Positions 38,580 to 50,367 of a DNA stretch of 64,000 nucleotides are shown here, one piece after another; position 1 is the stretch's first letter, and each line of letters begins with the position of its first letter. The stretch spans positions 32,382,224-32,446,223 of the forward strand of contig OX637287.1 in assembly GCA_951799445.1 (NCBI GenBank). The letters run 5' to 3'. The position numbers and the translations under genes were made by a program. Origin of the DNA: Pseudisothecium myosuroides (Eukaryota; Streptophyta; Bryopsida; Hypnales; Lembophyllaceae). The notes beneath the pieces are model-generated. The model was not told the DNA's origin. It was given only the letters and a program-made list of their open reading frames with translations, and searched no databases.

Positions 38580-39780
38580 TGCTAGGGAGCAGGCGTGGAT
38601 TGCAAGTAGGTAAGCAAATTCGAACACGACCTTAGACTGTAATTGTGGCTTTCCCTGCTCCATACAATTTGAATTCGGAGTCTTCTTAGAAGAGATCGAA
38701 GTTTATGATATTTTTGGGCAAGTTTAACCCTTACTTTCCGGCAAGTTTTGATTAGGTATAAATTTGCAGCCTGATGTTGAATAGTTCTTGCTCCAGAGGT
38801 TGATCTTTCTGATCGTGTCTTGAGATGAATTGCAAGTGGTCGCTCTTCAATCCGATGAGCCATAGAATTTGAATCCGCAGTCCTCTGGGCTCAGAGTTCC
38901 CATGATAATTGGGCAAGTTAACCGTTAGGGCAAGCCATAAATTTGCACCTCGACGTGGAACGTTTCCTGCTCCAGCAGTCGGTCTAATTGTCTCTTGAGA
39001 GGATTTGCAAATGGTCTCTCTTTAATTCGCTCCATAGAATTTGAGTCCGCAGTCCTCTCAACACGAAGTTTTTAAGATAATTGGGCAAACTTTGGGCTAG
39101 CCTTGAATAGGAATAAATGAGGAAAGTTTCCTGCTCCGACAGTTGAATTGATTGTTGAGAAGAAGTGCAAGTGGTCTCTCCTGAATCCATTGCGTAGAAT
39201 TTGAATCCACAGTCCTCGCAGCACAAAGTTTTCAAGATAATTAGGCAAAATTTAACTCTTGGGTAAGTCTCAAATAGGAACAAATTGCAGTCTAATGAGG
39301 AGTTTTTCCTGCTCCAGCAGTCGCTTTGATTGTTTCTTGAGAAGTATTGCAAGCGATCCCTCTTGAATCCGCTCCAGAGAATATGAATACATCTGCAGTC
39401 CTCTCAGCACAGAGTCTCACGACAATTCGGTTAAGTTATCGTAGCCGTCAAGTTTGACCACACCTTGAATAGGAACAAATTTGTAGTCTACTAAGGAAAA
39501 TTTTCTGCTCCATCAATCTATTTGATTTTTTCTTGAGAAGAATTGCAAGCGGTCTCTCCTGAATTCACTGCATAGAATTCGAATCCACAGTCCCCTCAGC
39601 ACAAAAATTTTCAAGATAAATGGGTCAATTTGCAAACCGTAGACCCTAAACCCTCAAGTTTGGGCAAGGATCACTTTTGCAGTCTAAAGAGGAATTCATG
39701 TTTCGTGCTCCAACAATCAAGTAGACTGTTTCGTTAGCAAGTAATCACTCTTGAATCGGTCCACCACTCCGAAGCTCCAA
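38580..39780 (+). repeat. Divergent tandem array upstream of the O-fucosyltransferase gene
   Basis: About six copies of a 165-200-base unit run head to tail. A marker phrase, CCTGCTCCAGCAGTC, occurs in variants near 38790, 38967, 39131, 39309, 39505 and 39705. Another, AATTTGAATCCGCAGTCCTC, precedes each. The array ends about 50 bases before the start codon at 39830, so it occupies the promoter and leader. It has no coding continuity. Confidence 0.75.
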
Positions 39781-39829
39781 TGCATCCTCAAACTTGTTGC
39801 ATCTGTGTGCAAGCAGGCATCCCTACAAA

Positions 39830-42800
39830 ATGGCCAAGCTCTTCAATTGGCGACTCGGCGATCGCCTGCCGCTCTCCTACCCGGCAGCGATCCCAGTCTT
39901 TGCCCTGGTGATCATCCTCTCCACCGTCAGCTTCCAAATGTTGCCCGATAGCCGCACTTGGAGTGACAACTTCAACACCTTGCTCATGCACTTCGCCGGC
40001 ACGAGCGTCAAAAGTCCCACAACATCAAGCCTTCCAAACCATCTCACTGCAGAAGCTTTGAGCTCCCCGCCACCTTTGCAAAACTTTCTGTCTCCTGCTG
40101 TTACCCCCAGCCCTCAAGATGTACCGAGAAATGAGAGTTTAACACAAGTTTCTGAGGGGTCATCTTGGCCGCCTACAAGTTCGTCTGATGGTGGCAATGA
40201 CCCTGTTTTGGAAGGAGATAGTTTCACCACGAAGAGTCATTCTAGCGCTGTGCCTTCTGAAGCCCCGGTTGCATCACCCGCCGAGCTTGTGTCAGTAAGT
40301 TCTTAACGTCAAGTCTTGGTTGGGAGGTTTAAAATTGTTGTTCCTGTGCTTAGCAGGAATTGTTTTGGAACATGGCAGCTTGTGGTGGTTTTTGCAAGAG
40401 TGGCATTTAGATTACTTTTGGAAGAAAAAATTGGTCTTCAATGATAAGTGGTGGACTGGGAGGGGGCAAAGTGCTGGATACTTTGGAATTTCATTTTCTT
40501 TCAATTTTGTAAACAGGGGTAGATTGCTGGCAGCAGCATGAAGATTAGTTAGTTAGTTTCCAATCATGCGTTTTCTAAAATCCCTTGAGGTTGGTGATAC
40601 TCTCAGTGAAGGAAGAGTCGTTGAAAAATGCGAGTGGGTTACTAGACTTTACCATTTAACAGAAAATTCCCTTCACTTGATTCTTCCAACATCTTTCACT
40701 ATTCTCCCCATCATTCTAACATCTCCGCACAAGCCTGCACAAAATTTCTTCCAAAAGAATAGGATGGTCTTGCAACTGGTTGAAGAATGGTATGCACTGA
40801 TGCACGCGTTGTGGAATGTCATCAGGTGGCCACAAGTAGTGTCGAGGAGAAATTCTTGGTGCCTCTGTTGAGTTGGCAAGTGGGAGCAGGCAACCAGTTC
40901 ATGGAGTACCTGTCAGCAGCCGTGATGGCGCGCTCCCTCAACCGGACTCTCTGTCTGAGTTCGTTCTTCCCAGGGCCCTCCAGACACACGGGGCGAGTGA
41001 CTTCGGGACTGGCGTGGGAGGATCGCTACGAAGTGGCGTCGCTCTCCAAGTTCACGCGAGTTGCGTCGTTGCAGCGGTGCTTGCGAGTGTGTCATCGCAC
41101 CTTGGACGACAAGTGGATGCTCAAGACTTCTCGGGAGCCGCGGATGGACTCCAACTGGAAGAAGTACCCTGGCAACAATGTGAGACAGTCTCTTTCGCAA
41201 CTCTCACAATTGGCAATCTTGCTGCTTGAATGACCCTGTTGATTGAAGATTGTGGATGGGGTTGCTGGAATACTTCTGGATTTGATACCAGTGAATTGAA
41301 AGCATGGAGATTGACAACACAATTCATTTGTCAACCCTGCTAATTGTAACACGACTAAGATTTCTAGGAAAAATTTTGGGTGGATTTTTTCTACTGTAAT
41401 GCAAGCATGAAGATTGTGCAGTACTAGATACCCGTACAAGGAAATCGGTTATTGGACATAAACTTCTCTTGGAATCTTTCAAACTGTACTCCGACCTTGG
41501 TAATCTAGCTGCTGTAACAACCCTGCCAATTGTATCATGGATAGGTTTACTGGAATCCCTCTGGAGTGGATTTGCTAACAGTGAATTGCAAGCATGGGGA
41601 TTCACAACGGGATCTCATTTGTCAACCCTACTACTTGTAACACAACTAAGATTTATAGGATAAATTTTGGGTGGGTGATTTCTAGTAAACACAGGAGAAA
41701 TCCAATATGGAAATTGGACTAATGTTCTTAGTGTATCCTAGTGTCTGGCATTTGAACATCACTGGAAATTGACTATGGAATTCTGCTAAAATTCCATAGA
41801 TGGTCATTTTGGATTTCTCCTGTGGAAATGCATGCTAGATAACCGGACACGAAACTATATTGAGATCGTCAAATTAATCTTGGAGATCTAAAGCTCTCCA
41901 CGGGAGTGCTGGAACGATGGGGTTATGACTCTAAGCCCTCCTCCCCTTTTCCCAACAACAAAGCGCAATGACAAGAGAGCGTTATGGATAACAAAGCTAA
42001 CAAGATATGATTTATCAACGCTGCGATTTGTAATGCAGTTATTTTCTAGAATACCTCTGAGATGGCATTTCTACCACAGGAGTGAATTGCAAGTATGAAA
42101 GTAATGGAATGGTGCCAAGAATTGCCTTCTTATCTGAATTGGCTGGACGTTCATTACCTTGACGAGATACAGGAAGCGTTGAATCTGAATTGGGATTACG
42201 TGAAGTGGACAGCTCCGGAGGATATTGTCACCTCGCTTGGCAGCCGCAGCGCTCGGTGTGTTGGTATGTTGGGCTTGTTTCCAGGGCTGAGATGGAGAGG
42301 CGCATTCTTGGCCATCTCGGCTTTCATTCGACCTGCAGCTCATATTACCAAGCTCGCCGACGCACTTCAGGAATATGCTCTCGGAGACGGCACTCGGTAC
42401 TTGGCAGGTAATAAACCCTAAACCTACAATTGAGGGATTGGAGTTTCTTTTCTTCATTTTCTCCAGCCATTAGATTAGGTAGGTTTCAAGACTCTGTGTC
42501 CAGAACGAGATGCATTCCACAAGTCAAGCTTTCAATACTGACTGGAGATTTTCAGGCGTCAGCATGAGAGACGGTCTGAGTATTCAACATGCTATATTTG
42601 TTTTTCATCTCAGATCCTACTCTTGGTTAGTGGCACCATATTGAATTGAACATAAGTTGTGCATCATGGATCTCTCATGTTGTTCATGTTCTCTTCAGTG
42701 ACTATGGTAACTCATTTTCTTGTTGATCCCTGTTCAACAAGTGCCATTTTCTATGTTAATGTATTTAGTGGTTGATCAATTGTAAGATCAACATTTTCTA

Positions 42801-44426
42801 GACTTTCAAACGTCCATTCCTAGGGCTGAAAGCCGCTACAGAGGTAATGGCACAACACCGCATTGATTTGATTGTGGTTCGTTTTACCTTGCTTGGGCAA
42901 GGATTGTTTAGAACTGTCGTTCATCATCGTCTTGATCATGACGTTAAACATCACTTCATAATGATCCTCAAGGTGTCTATTACCGAATGTTGTGATTAGG
43001 CTACTCATGAGTTCATCCCAACTTTCTTCGGCTTCCACTCCTGAAGGTCTGAAAGACACTATTGTTTCCTTAGCCTCGATACTACTCTGCCATCTTCCTT
43101 ATAGCCCACAAACGTAAGCATGATTTCTTCCAACTGACTCAAGAATGCTACGCACCTGACTTGAAATTCTGCAGTGCACTGGAGGTTCGAAGAGTCAGAA
43201 TGTCGGGGGCACCACTTGGGACTCTGTTTCGTACGTTGCGACGATGGCTCCGTAATCGATTCAGGCTTACACCCCGACGCTCAAGAGTGGCACAAGGTTA
43301 ACAAGACGCGCTGCGAGAATAAAAGCAGTTTCCGTGGAGTCACTCTCGACAAGAACGACATCCTCGCTACAATTCACGAACGAGCACTGAACCACAACGT
43401 CACTGCGATCTACCTCGCAACAGACGGCTGGTTACGTGGGGCCGCAAGCGTCGCGCTCATAAAAGAAATCGTCGAGTCTCTGCGGAAGCACGGGCTCATC
43501 GTTGTTGGGCTATGGAAGGTGCCTGGCTTGCCCAATTTCACAAATGGCCAGTACTTCGACCCTACGAAAACTCTGGGAAAAAACATCAACATCAGGTGGG
43601 AAACTAGCCAACTATTCAGTGTAATGACTTATTTTTTTCGTATTACAAGGATGTTTTCTTCATAGAAAAGTGATGAAAGAGTTCAAAAAGATGAATCCAA
43701 CGATATCTAATAAGAAGTCTTTTAGCTTCAAAATCATCTTAGACCTTAAAAATAACACATTAACAAGGACGCTTTTCCTATAAGGATCCCAAGATGGTTT
43801 CAACCTTATTCAATGGAATAATAAGACGCTTGCTGAACTCTATTTATTATATTTCATAGACATTTATAAATCAGTAAATTCTGATTTCGTAGTATGTATT
43901 CTGATTTTTTTGCTTTTCACTTATTATCTTTCAGTTCTGTCTTATTGAAACCATATTTAAGACTATCATGAATATGTTATAAGACAGGCCAAGGGCTTAT
44001 TATTTTGCCCAGACCGTTGCTTACAATTTATGATTGTTGCCCGCCAGGAACCTCAACGGCGCACAGGTTGCGCTCGTGGAACAGGAGCTCTGCTCTCGCT
44101 CGGTGTCGTTCATGGGCAGCGGGCCGTCCACGTTCAGTCTGTCCGTGTTTCGAGTAAGATTAGCCCGGCGCCGTGTCAAGCAGATCGAGGCCACTGTAAA
44201 TGTGAACACCAATGTCGCCATGGACGAGCTCGTTGCTGAAACGCTGCTCCGAGACGCGCATCCCGCGGGTCTGCATTGCCGATACTTGCGTCACATGAAG
44301 CGCGCGAGGGTGAACGAGACCGCGGAGACTTATGCTGATGAGTATCCTGATGGATGGCTCGACTTGGAGGCTTGCGAGGGGCGCATTGGCCGCGGCGGCC
44401 GTTGCCGGGTGGCCGAATGCTTCTGA
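39830..44426 (+). CDS. O-fucosyltransferase family protein, 5 exons, about 617 aa
   Basis: Exons are 39830-40294, 40826-41179, about 42173-42407, 43175-43595 and 44048-44426. The protein is a type II Golgi-membrane glycosyltransferase of the plant GDP-fucose O-fucosyltransferase family. It has a short basic cytosolic end, one membrane anchor (about residues 15-38) and a Pro/Ser/Thr-rich stem to about residue 155. The catalytic part has WQVGAGNQFMEYLSAAVMAR with LNRTLCL (GDP-fucose site) and VHWRFEESEC, whose arginine fits the catalytic one. It also has AIYLATDGW, GLWKVPGLPNF and ALVEQELCSRSVSFMGSGPS followed by TFSLSVFR. The start is the ATG in good context at 39830; the frame opens earlier only with TTG. 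The exon 2/3 junction is the weak point. An acceptor at 42172/42173 keeps phase, but the frame is open back to 42095, so a different junction is possible. The acceptor substrate is unknown. Confidence 0.85.
41200..42100 (+). repeat. Degenerate tandem repeat inside O-fucosyltransferase intron 2
   Basis: Two copies (about 41204-41400 and 41500-41690) share CAGTGAATTG.AAGCATGG, TCATTTGTCAACCCT and AAATTTTGGGTGG. A partial third copy at about 41995-42100 ends right at the start of the open frame of exon 3. The end of exon 2 (CTCACAATTGGCAATCTTGCT) also resembles the unit, so duplication may have reached the splice sites. Confidence 0.6.
42820..43169 (-). other. Coding-like relic inside O-fucosyltransferase intron 3
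   Basis: The antisense strand reads FLSQLEEIMLTFVGYKEDG, then a frame break, then FRPSGVEAEESWDELMSSL and about 50 more codons. This resembles the helical capsid-like part of a retrotransposon Gag or another decayed gene. I cannot name the family with confidence. It ends a few bases from the acceptor of exon 4 (43174/43175). Confidence 0.3.
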
Positions 44427-44514
44427 AGCGTGTAACGTAATCGTCACCAGCATCGTTATTGATGCGAGATGCAATGACTTCCAAGTCCAACGCGGTACTC
44501 GCAGTGAGAATTTA

Positions 44515-45050
44515 TCTGGTTCATCACAAGTATGAATCTAGGTTCCCTGAACTGTGGCAGGAATTCAAAAGAGAATCTATGGATTCAAGCATTTGGGACT
44601 CGAAGTGTACCTCCGAACAACAGATTGATGAGTGGGGGAGGGAAGCAACGGGTATCGTAAGCAAGAGTAGAACATAATCGTCATGATCCTTGTGCTGCAT
44701 CTGCAGTGATCTGCAGTGAGGCTTCATCTGGGTCATCACAAGTATGAATCTCGTTCCCCCAAGTCGTAGCAGGAATTCAAGACAGAACCCACGGATTCAA
44801 GCATTCGGGGCTCAAAGTGTACCTCCGAATAACAGATTGATGGGGGGGAGGAAGCAAGGGGTAACGAAAGCAAGAGTAGAACATAATCGTCGTGATCCTG
44901 ACGCTCCATCTGCAGTGATCTGCAGTGAGACCTCATCTGAGTCATTGCAAAGCCTCAATTTAGTTTTCGAACACCATAGCAGGAATTAGAAGAGAGGGCA
45001 TTCAAGTAGCTTGCATGAATTCAAGCATTTGGGCTCGAAGTGTACCTCCA
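44515..45050 (+). repeat. Tandem duplication (about 212 bp, 2.5 copies) 3' of the O-fucosyltransferase gene
   Basis: Copy 1 (about 44525-44735) and copy 2 (about 44736-44950) share GTATGAATCT, GATTCAAGCATT, AAGTGTACCTCCGAA, GCAAGAGTAGAACATAATCG and ATCTGCAGTGATCTGCAGTG. A partial third copy runs to about 45050. It is non-coding and probably lies in the 3' flank of the gene. Confidence 0.8.
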
Positions 45051-46297
45051 GATCCCGGTCCACATGTATATATATTAACAAATTCTTGATAGATCGAAAT
45101 TGATGAGGGAAGGTGAGCAAGGGGATTCATTTTTGCTAGTGGGAGACAAGAATGAGAGATGAGCTCTTCAATGTAATATCTGCCAGATTCACGTAACATT
45201 GACGATTCTTTACTGACAATGAACATAGAATTTAAGTTTTCCTGGATTTGAACAACGTCTGAGACCCATCCACTTAGAATTACTCCTAGACGTCAATCTC
45301 CTTTCATTGTGGCTTCAGTATGGCCAGGGAGAACTGACGAACTGACACCTAATTGCCCTTTTATAGCACCCCAGGGTGAAAGCCTGGAAGTTATTTAAGA
45401 CCGATGATAAAATTTGGAAAATTTGAGTTCATATTGGAATCAGAGACCCCAAATTATCTAGGACAGGTTGAGTAGTACAAAAATAACCACTGCTACAAAA
45501 CACTCTGTCTGAGACAATATGGGGGTCAGTTCTCCCTAGCTCCCCGCCTCCAGCATGACTCGGTTCTTGCAAAGCGAAATCCTAGTCCCCCAGAGTCCTA
45601 TCGGAATGTCTAGAACGGACATTTGCATCCCACATATGTTGCCACAACGAGTGCACTTCATCTGAATAAGAATGGTTGCTGCCGACAGTTTTCTCAACGG
45701 CAGGGAGTCCAGCGAGCTATGCTTTCGCCTACTACTAAAGAACACCATCGCGTTGGGTTATCGTACGCTGCATATCCCGCTATTTAGATCGCTCAGCAAA
45801 GAATTGCATATTGTACTTGCGGTTTGTCCTTCAGAGTCTGCTCCTGTGATGTTTGTCAAGATCCTCGCTCCAAATTTGGTACAATACGACTTCACGACCC
45901 CCTCCGAATGATGCTTCTTGGTAGGCATGTACGTTCTGTCGAGAACAGCAATAGCCATGAACTACTTTACGTCACCTGCTTCAGAATATTGATTGTGTTA
46001 AGGAGTGCGTTGAACAGGAAATTTGAATTTCATTACACGAAAGTCCCCCCAAAACCTGTTGATGAACGACAGGTGCAGTATCCTAAGTAATACATTCCCA
46101 TAAGCATGCTTTTATGAGCAAACAATTTTCACTGGGCTGGATACAAAGAACTTAACTGGCTAATTTTCTCAGAGGATTTAGACATGTAAATAGCGCATCT
46201 ACGAACATTGCAAACATCATAGACTGTAAGTGCAGAAATACCAAATATTCTTTAAACATGGACTTTGCAATAGACCTGAGAGATGGTGAGCAACGAA
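45051..46297. other. Intergenic region with unassigned short ORFs
   Basis: Minus-strand ORFs at 45536-45748 and 45758-45958 contain protein-like phrases (MAIAVLDRTYMPTKKHH; TKFGARILTNITGADSEGQ). They are interrupted and match no family I recognise. They could be fragments of a decayed transposase. No gene is called. Confidence 0.3.
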
Positions 46298-46528
46298 TCA
46301 TCCAAAGAACAGCATGGAAGGTACAGCTATCGGCTTGCGGGTTGCAGATGTGCACAGTGGACAAGTCTTTGTCCTCTTCCAGTGCTGTATTCCACAATCG
46401 ATGCAGGTGCCTGCATGCCCACAAGTATCGAAACAGGCCCGTTTCCGGCTCAAGGAAAAGTCTACAAAACAAACATTACACTCGGAGTTGGGCACTTTCT
46501 CCAAACTCCTCTTGTTTTTGGCCTTGGC
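46298..46528 (-). pseudogene. Isolated copy of a RING-finger terminal exon
   Basis: This 231-base open segment has exactly the length of the last exon of the RING gene at 50984-51214 and encodes a protein about three-quarters identical to it by eye count. All eight zinc ligands (CNVC, TCGH, GTC, DC, CPLC) and the terminal PSMLFFG are kept. Homology continues about 40 bases into the 3' flank and past the acceptor CAG into the intron tail (AGGATGCTG). It is therefore a DNA-level duplication, not a retrocopy. No other exons of the parent gene were found next to it. A short RING-only product cannot be excluded, because the frame is open to an upstream ATG at 46603. Confidence 0.7.
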
Positions 46529-46603
46529 CTGCATCATAATATCATCATCCGTTAGAAAATCAGTCAATTTCAACAGCATCCTAAGGATGGAATTGAGCAT
46601 CAT

Positions 46604-48051
46604 GAGGATGGAATTGGGTGTTGGGTGGAATTGGGTGCGTCTACCTTAGTGCACTTTAATTATATCTTGGTGATATTAATAATTTAAATTTTCCTTCTAT
46701 CTCGTACCTATTTGTACTTAACAATTTTTTAAGAATGAAAATTAAATTTTTTGAAATTATTTTTTTCCTAGACTCTCAATTCAATTACCTGGCATAAAGA
46801 TTTAAACCTCAAAGATTCTTAAATTTAAATTAAAAAGGTTCAAAGTCAAATAATCTATTCTCGCAACTTGTTTTCTTCACTTTAAATGCATATATCTTGC
46901 AATCTAAGTGATCAAAAAATTTGAAATTTATTCCATACATTTTTATACTAGTTAGGTGTTAGATCCTACAATTAGATACGCAAAGAAAAAAAATTATTTA
47001 TTTTATTCCTTGCAATAGAAATGGAAATTTTCAGTGTTTTTTGCCGAAAAAAAGGCCTTGGTCCTTTAGGGGTTAAATTGGGCTATTGTATCCCTAACAA
47101 TATCCAATGGTTCCAATGGTTAGAGTTGGCAGTTCCTAGCAAACAGTTAATTAAAGTTGGTAAATGTAAATCAATGAATGCTTTAAAATAAGAATGTTTT
47201 TTTTTTCTATAATTAAAAAATAATTATATTAGTATTCCAAAAAAATTGGCATCTATTTTTGAAATTTTTTTTTGACTTTGACCTCCAAATTTGGCATTTA
47301 GATTTTGAAAATTATAAATTAATTTCAAGATTTGGATTCAATAAATACATTAACCAAGTTTGATCAATATGGTCAATATTGGATTTCAATGAAGGATACT
47401 ATAATTACGTTAAAAAATAAGATTATGGTAAATGATATGTTCTTAATATCATGCAAAAGTTTGGTTTCTCTTGCCATCTCTATATTATTAAATTCTATTG
47501 AAATCATTTAAAAAATAAAGCCATTAACGTTAATAAAATTTACATCAACGATAAGATTGTTTCCAATATCTTAGTTGCTATCACTTCACACATTCATTTA
47601 ATTAGTGTTTCCTCCAATAATAATCCAAATTTACACTAATTTGGAAATGATATGAATTTGTGAGGCACACTAATATGGAACTTTACAATATTCTAGATAA
47701 AATCAATTTAATGTGGTCTACAATCTACACTACTTTCAAACTATTTCAAATAGTTCAACCATCATTCAATTTCATCTACTATCTACATTCATCCAATTTC
47801 CATCTACACTTCATCCAAATGTATACACCAATTAGACAATATATTCATCCAAATTAGTATAGAATCATACTATGGTATTCGAACTCTAACACCAAGGGTG
47901 TCTTCAATGTTTGGCTGGCATATATACAAACTTAATAAAACAGAGTTAGTTCTTAATCAATAACAGCGACAATCTACATGCCAAACACATCACTTCAATG
48001 CTTGGCCAAAAAATAAAATTCTATATAACTTAAATTTAATTTGATGTAAAT
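46604..48051. other. AT-rich intergenic region with a piggyBac-type terminus
   Basis: At 47060-47072 the phrase GGTCCTTTAGGGG is followed by TTAA (47073-47076), matching the right ends of the TTAA MITEs and the one at 5706-5719. No clear left end was found. The remainder is AT-rich with no gene. Confidence 0.4.
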
Positions 48052-48410
48052 GAGGCAATTCATTCTTGATCATACATACCATTTTGGTAATGTAGATTGT
48101 TATTTTTTTGTGTAGGAAGAGATGAATAGTGAATCAATTATGGCACGTTCCCAGAGCAGTTGTGGCGCATTGTGATTGGTTACAAGACTCTCAATATTGC
48201 AACCAACCCTTGGTCGGAAATAGGAAGGTCTATATGACCAATATGGGTCAAATAGAATCTTCAACTAAAAAATTAATAGTATTTATATTTAAGAAAATAA
48301 AATCTGAAAAATTGTAGAAACCTTCCAAACTCCATTTCTTCACACAAAAAAATATCCCCACTAAAGAAACCCACCGTACAAATATGTGGTCAGAAATGGG
48401 TTGCCTCCCT
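48052..48410 (+). mobile_element. MITE family M, copy M1 (about 360 bp)
   Basis: It aligns by eye with M3 at 58992-59347 along most of its length: AAGAGATGAATAGTGA, then ACAAGACTCTCAATATTGCA, then AAATCTGAAAAATT. It ends with CAGAAATGGGTTGCCTCCC. The left end (GAGGCAATTCATTCTTGATC) is a diverged inverse of the right end. Confidence 0.7.
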
Positions 48411-48453
48411 TAGGACTCAACACAAGATTCTTTGAGTACTAGCAATTTCAAAC

Positions 48454-48642
48454 TTGGGAGAACTCAAGGCAAGATATTGTACTGAAGCAAATGAGCGATG
48501 GACTTGTGGTGCCATTCCACATGAACTACAAAAGCTTGAGAGAGGTGTTCCTCTGCAAGGTCAAAGAAACTTTGCCTTGTTGAAGAATTTTATAGGCTCC
48601 CTACAATTCCGCAATTTAGATAATTTATGGACTGACTTATGA
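48454..48642 (+). other. Coding-like fragment between inverted MITE copies
   Basis: A 62-codon ORF reads like real protein: CTEANERWTCGAIPHELQK, then RNFALLKNFIGSLQFRN. It contrasts with its AT-rich surroundings. It lies between M1 and the oppositely oriented M2, so it could be a captured gene fragment. No family was recognised. Confidence 0.25.
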
Positions 48643-48906
48643 TTCAAAAATGACAAGTTCAAAAATATATAAGCAAAAATAATAGATTCTTTGGACCCCA
48701 AATTTAATTCCCTCTTGTAGGGCTCACTTTTACAATACTATTACCATTAAAGGTTAATAAAAGCATTGAGGATGTCCTCATTGAATTACTTTGCACTATA
48801 AGAAATCCATGTGTTTTTTAATATAATTTCAAATGACATTCACCTGTTTTTATATCAACAATAACATCAAATGAATTTCTCATAGTATTGTGTATTCATT
48901 GGACAT

Positions 48907-49284
48907 AAGGGAGGTAACCCATTGCTGATCACTTAAGTAGTTTTGATCATCTACAAAGTGGGTTTCTTCTATGGATAAATTTTATCCTATACAAAAATAG
49001 ATTGCAAAAGGTAACTTCCATAATTTTATTGATTTTTTTTCCGCAAAATAGAATTACCATGAATTTTGAGTTGAAGATTGTAATCCTTCCATACTGGTAT
49101 AGACCTTTGTATTTCCAACCAAGGGCTAGTTGCAAATATTGAGAGTCTTCTAGCTAATTACAATGCACCATAACTGCCTCGGGAACCATGCCATAATTAA
49201 TCACTTTTCATCTCCTCCTTCATGGAAAAAAAACAACCTACATAGCCAAACTAGAAGGGTGATTAAGAATGGGTTGTTTTCCTT
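48907..49284 (-). mobile_element. MITE family M, copy M2 (inverted)
   Basis: This is the reverse-complement relative of M1 and M3. It opens with AAGGGAGGTAACCCATTGCTG and contains the inverse of the shared core (TTGAGAGTC near 49140, then ATGCCATAATTAATCAC). It closes with GATTAAGAATGGGTTGTTTT. With M1 it forms an inverted pair around about 500 bases. Confidence 0.68.
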
Positions 49285-49285
49285 A

Positions 49286-50222
49286 GTGTAAATTGAAAGC
49301 ATTGAATTGGTTGAAAACCTCTCAATAAATGAATCAAACTAAAAGTTTAGCAAGATGATTTTCTTGTAATTTAAGGTATACACTTGAATTTAGAAGATAT
49401 TTGATGTGGGACTATTTACCTTAATTATTGTATTTAAAATGACCATATTTTTATATAAAATGCTACAAGGGATATATTTATAATATTCTATGATTTTTGT
49501 AAATTCATGCATGTAATTTTTTATGTGAATCTATCTTACAAATAAAATTTAAGTGTCCAATTTGTTTCCACCTCTATTCCTCTTCACAAATTTCCTTCCC
49601 TCAAATAATACATACACATATAAAGAATACATTATGAAACCAACAACAATAATTTCAATTCAAGTGCCATTGACCAAATGGTGGTTGATAATACCAAGTT
49701 TACTACTAAATGCTTTGGAATCCCTACTCAAACTATCCCATGAACGTCCCAATCAATATGAGTGTATTCAATATATAATTATGACTTTAAAGATTGAAGT
49801 TATAAACTCTATCTTTGTATCATACAGTTTTCAGTTCATTGAATCTACAAAAGTAAACCTTTTTCTTCATGCAATATAACAATTTCTACCACTTCTGGTC
49901 AATGTCTTACATTTTTTGATAAATATACTATTGAACCATCGCACAATTTCAATCAACCGCCCCTTCATCATGGATTTTCTTAATTGTATCCATTTTATCA
50001 TTATACTATCTATCCAGATCTATACTCACCATACTACGAAAAATTTACACAACTTACCCCTATATGTCAAAGCTAACTTATTAATAAAAAATTCTACTAC
50101 ATGATGTTTTTACCTAGCCTAATTTATATATATTAGAGTATGTAGCATTTCATGAACATTATGGTAGCCCTACATATTATATAAATTTTTTCCCCTTCGA
50201 ATAAAATGAACCCTATTTTTTA
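49286..50222. other. AT-rich intergenic region
   Basis: ORFs at 49553-49879 and 49916-50104 are low-complexity AT-rich readings without motifs. Nothing is supported. Confidence 0.4.
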
Positions 50223-50230
50223 ATTCACAT

Positions 50231-50359
50231 TAGGGCTTTTTTTTCTGGCGAAATTTCGCCAGATTCCGCCAAATCTGACCACTACGGCTCTGTCCCTCCA
50301 AAAACTAGCCAGTGCAGTGATGCCAGAGGGAGGGACACGAGTCCAAAAAAAAAACCCTG
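50231..50359. mobile_element. hAT-type MITE, 129 bp, with 8-bp target duplication
   Basis: ATTCACAT is repeated directly at 50223-50230 and 50360-50367. Between the copies the element begins TAGGGCTTTTTTTTCTGG and ends CCAAAAAAAAAACCCTG. The right end, inverted, is CAGGGTTTTT, a common hAT terminus. An 18-base perfect palindrome (CTGGCGAAATTTCGCCAG) sits at 50245-50262 inside the left end. It has no coding capacity and must have been mobilised by a hAT transposase elsewhere. Confidence 0.82.
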
Positions 50360-50367
50360 ATTCACAT

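Noticed and set aside
39794..39796. Upstream start for the O-fucosyltransferase gene
   Set aside because: The codon is TTG. The ATG at 39830 has good context and leads directly into a normal type II membrane anchor.
45536..45958. Second transposase gene on the minus strand
   Set aside because: Protein-like phrases are present, but the reading is interrupted and no DDE or zinc-binding motif could be identified.
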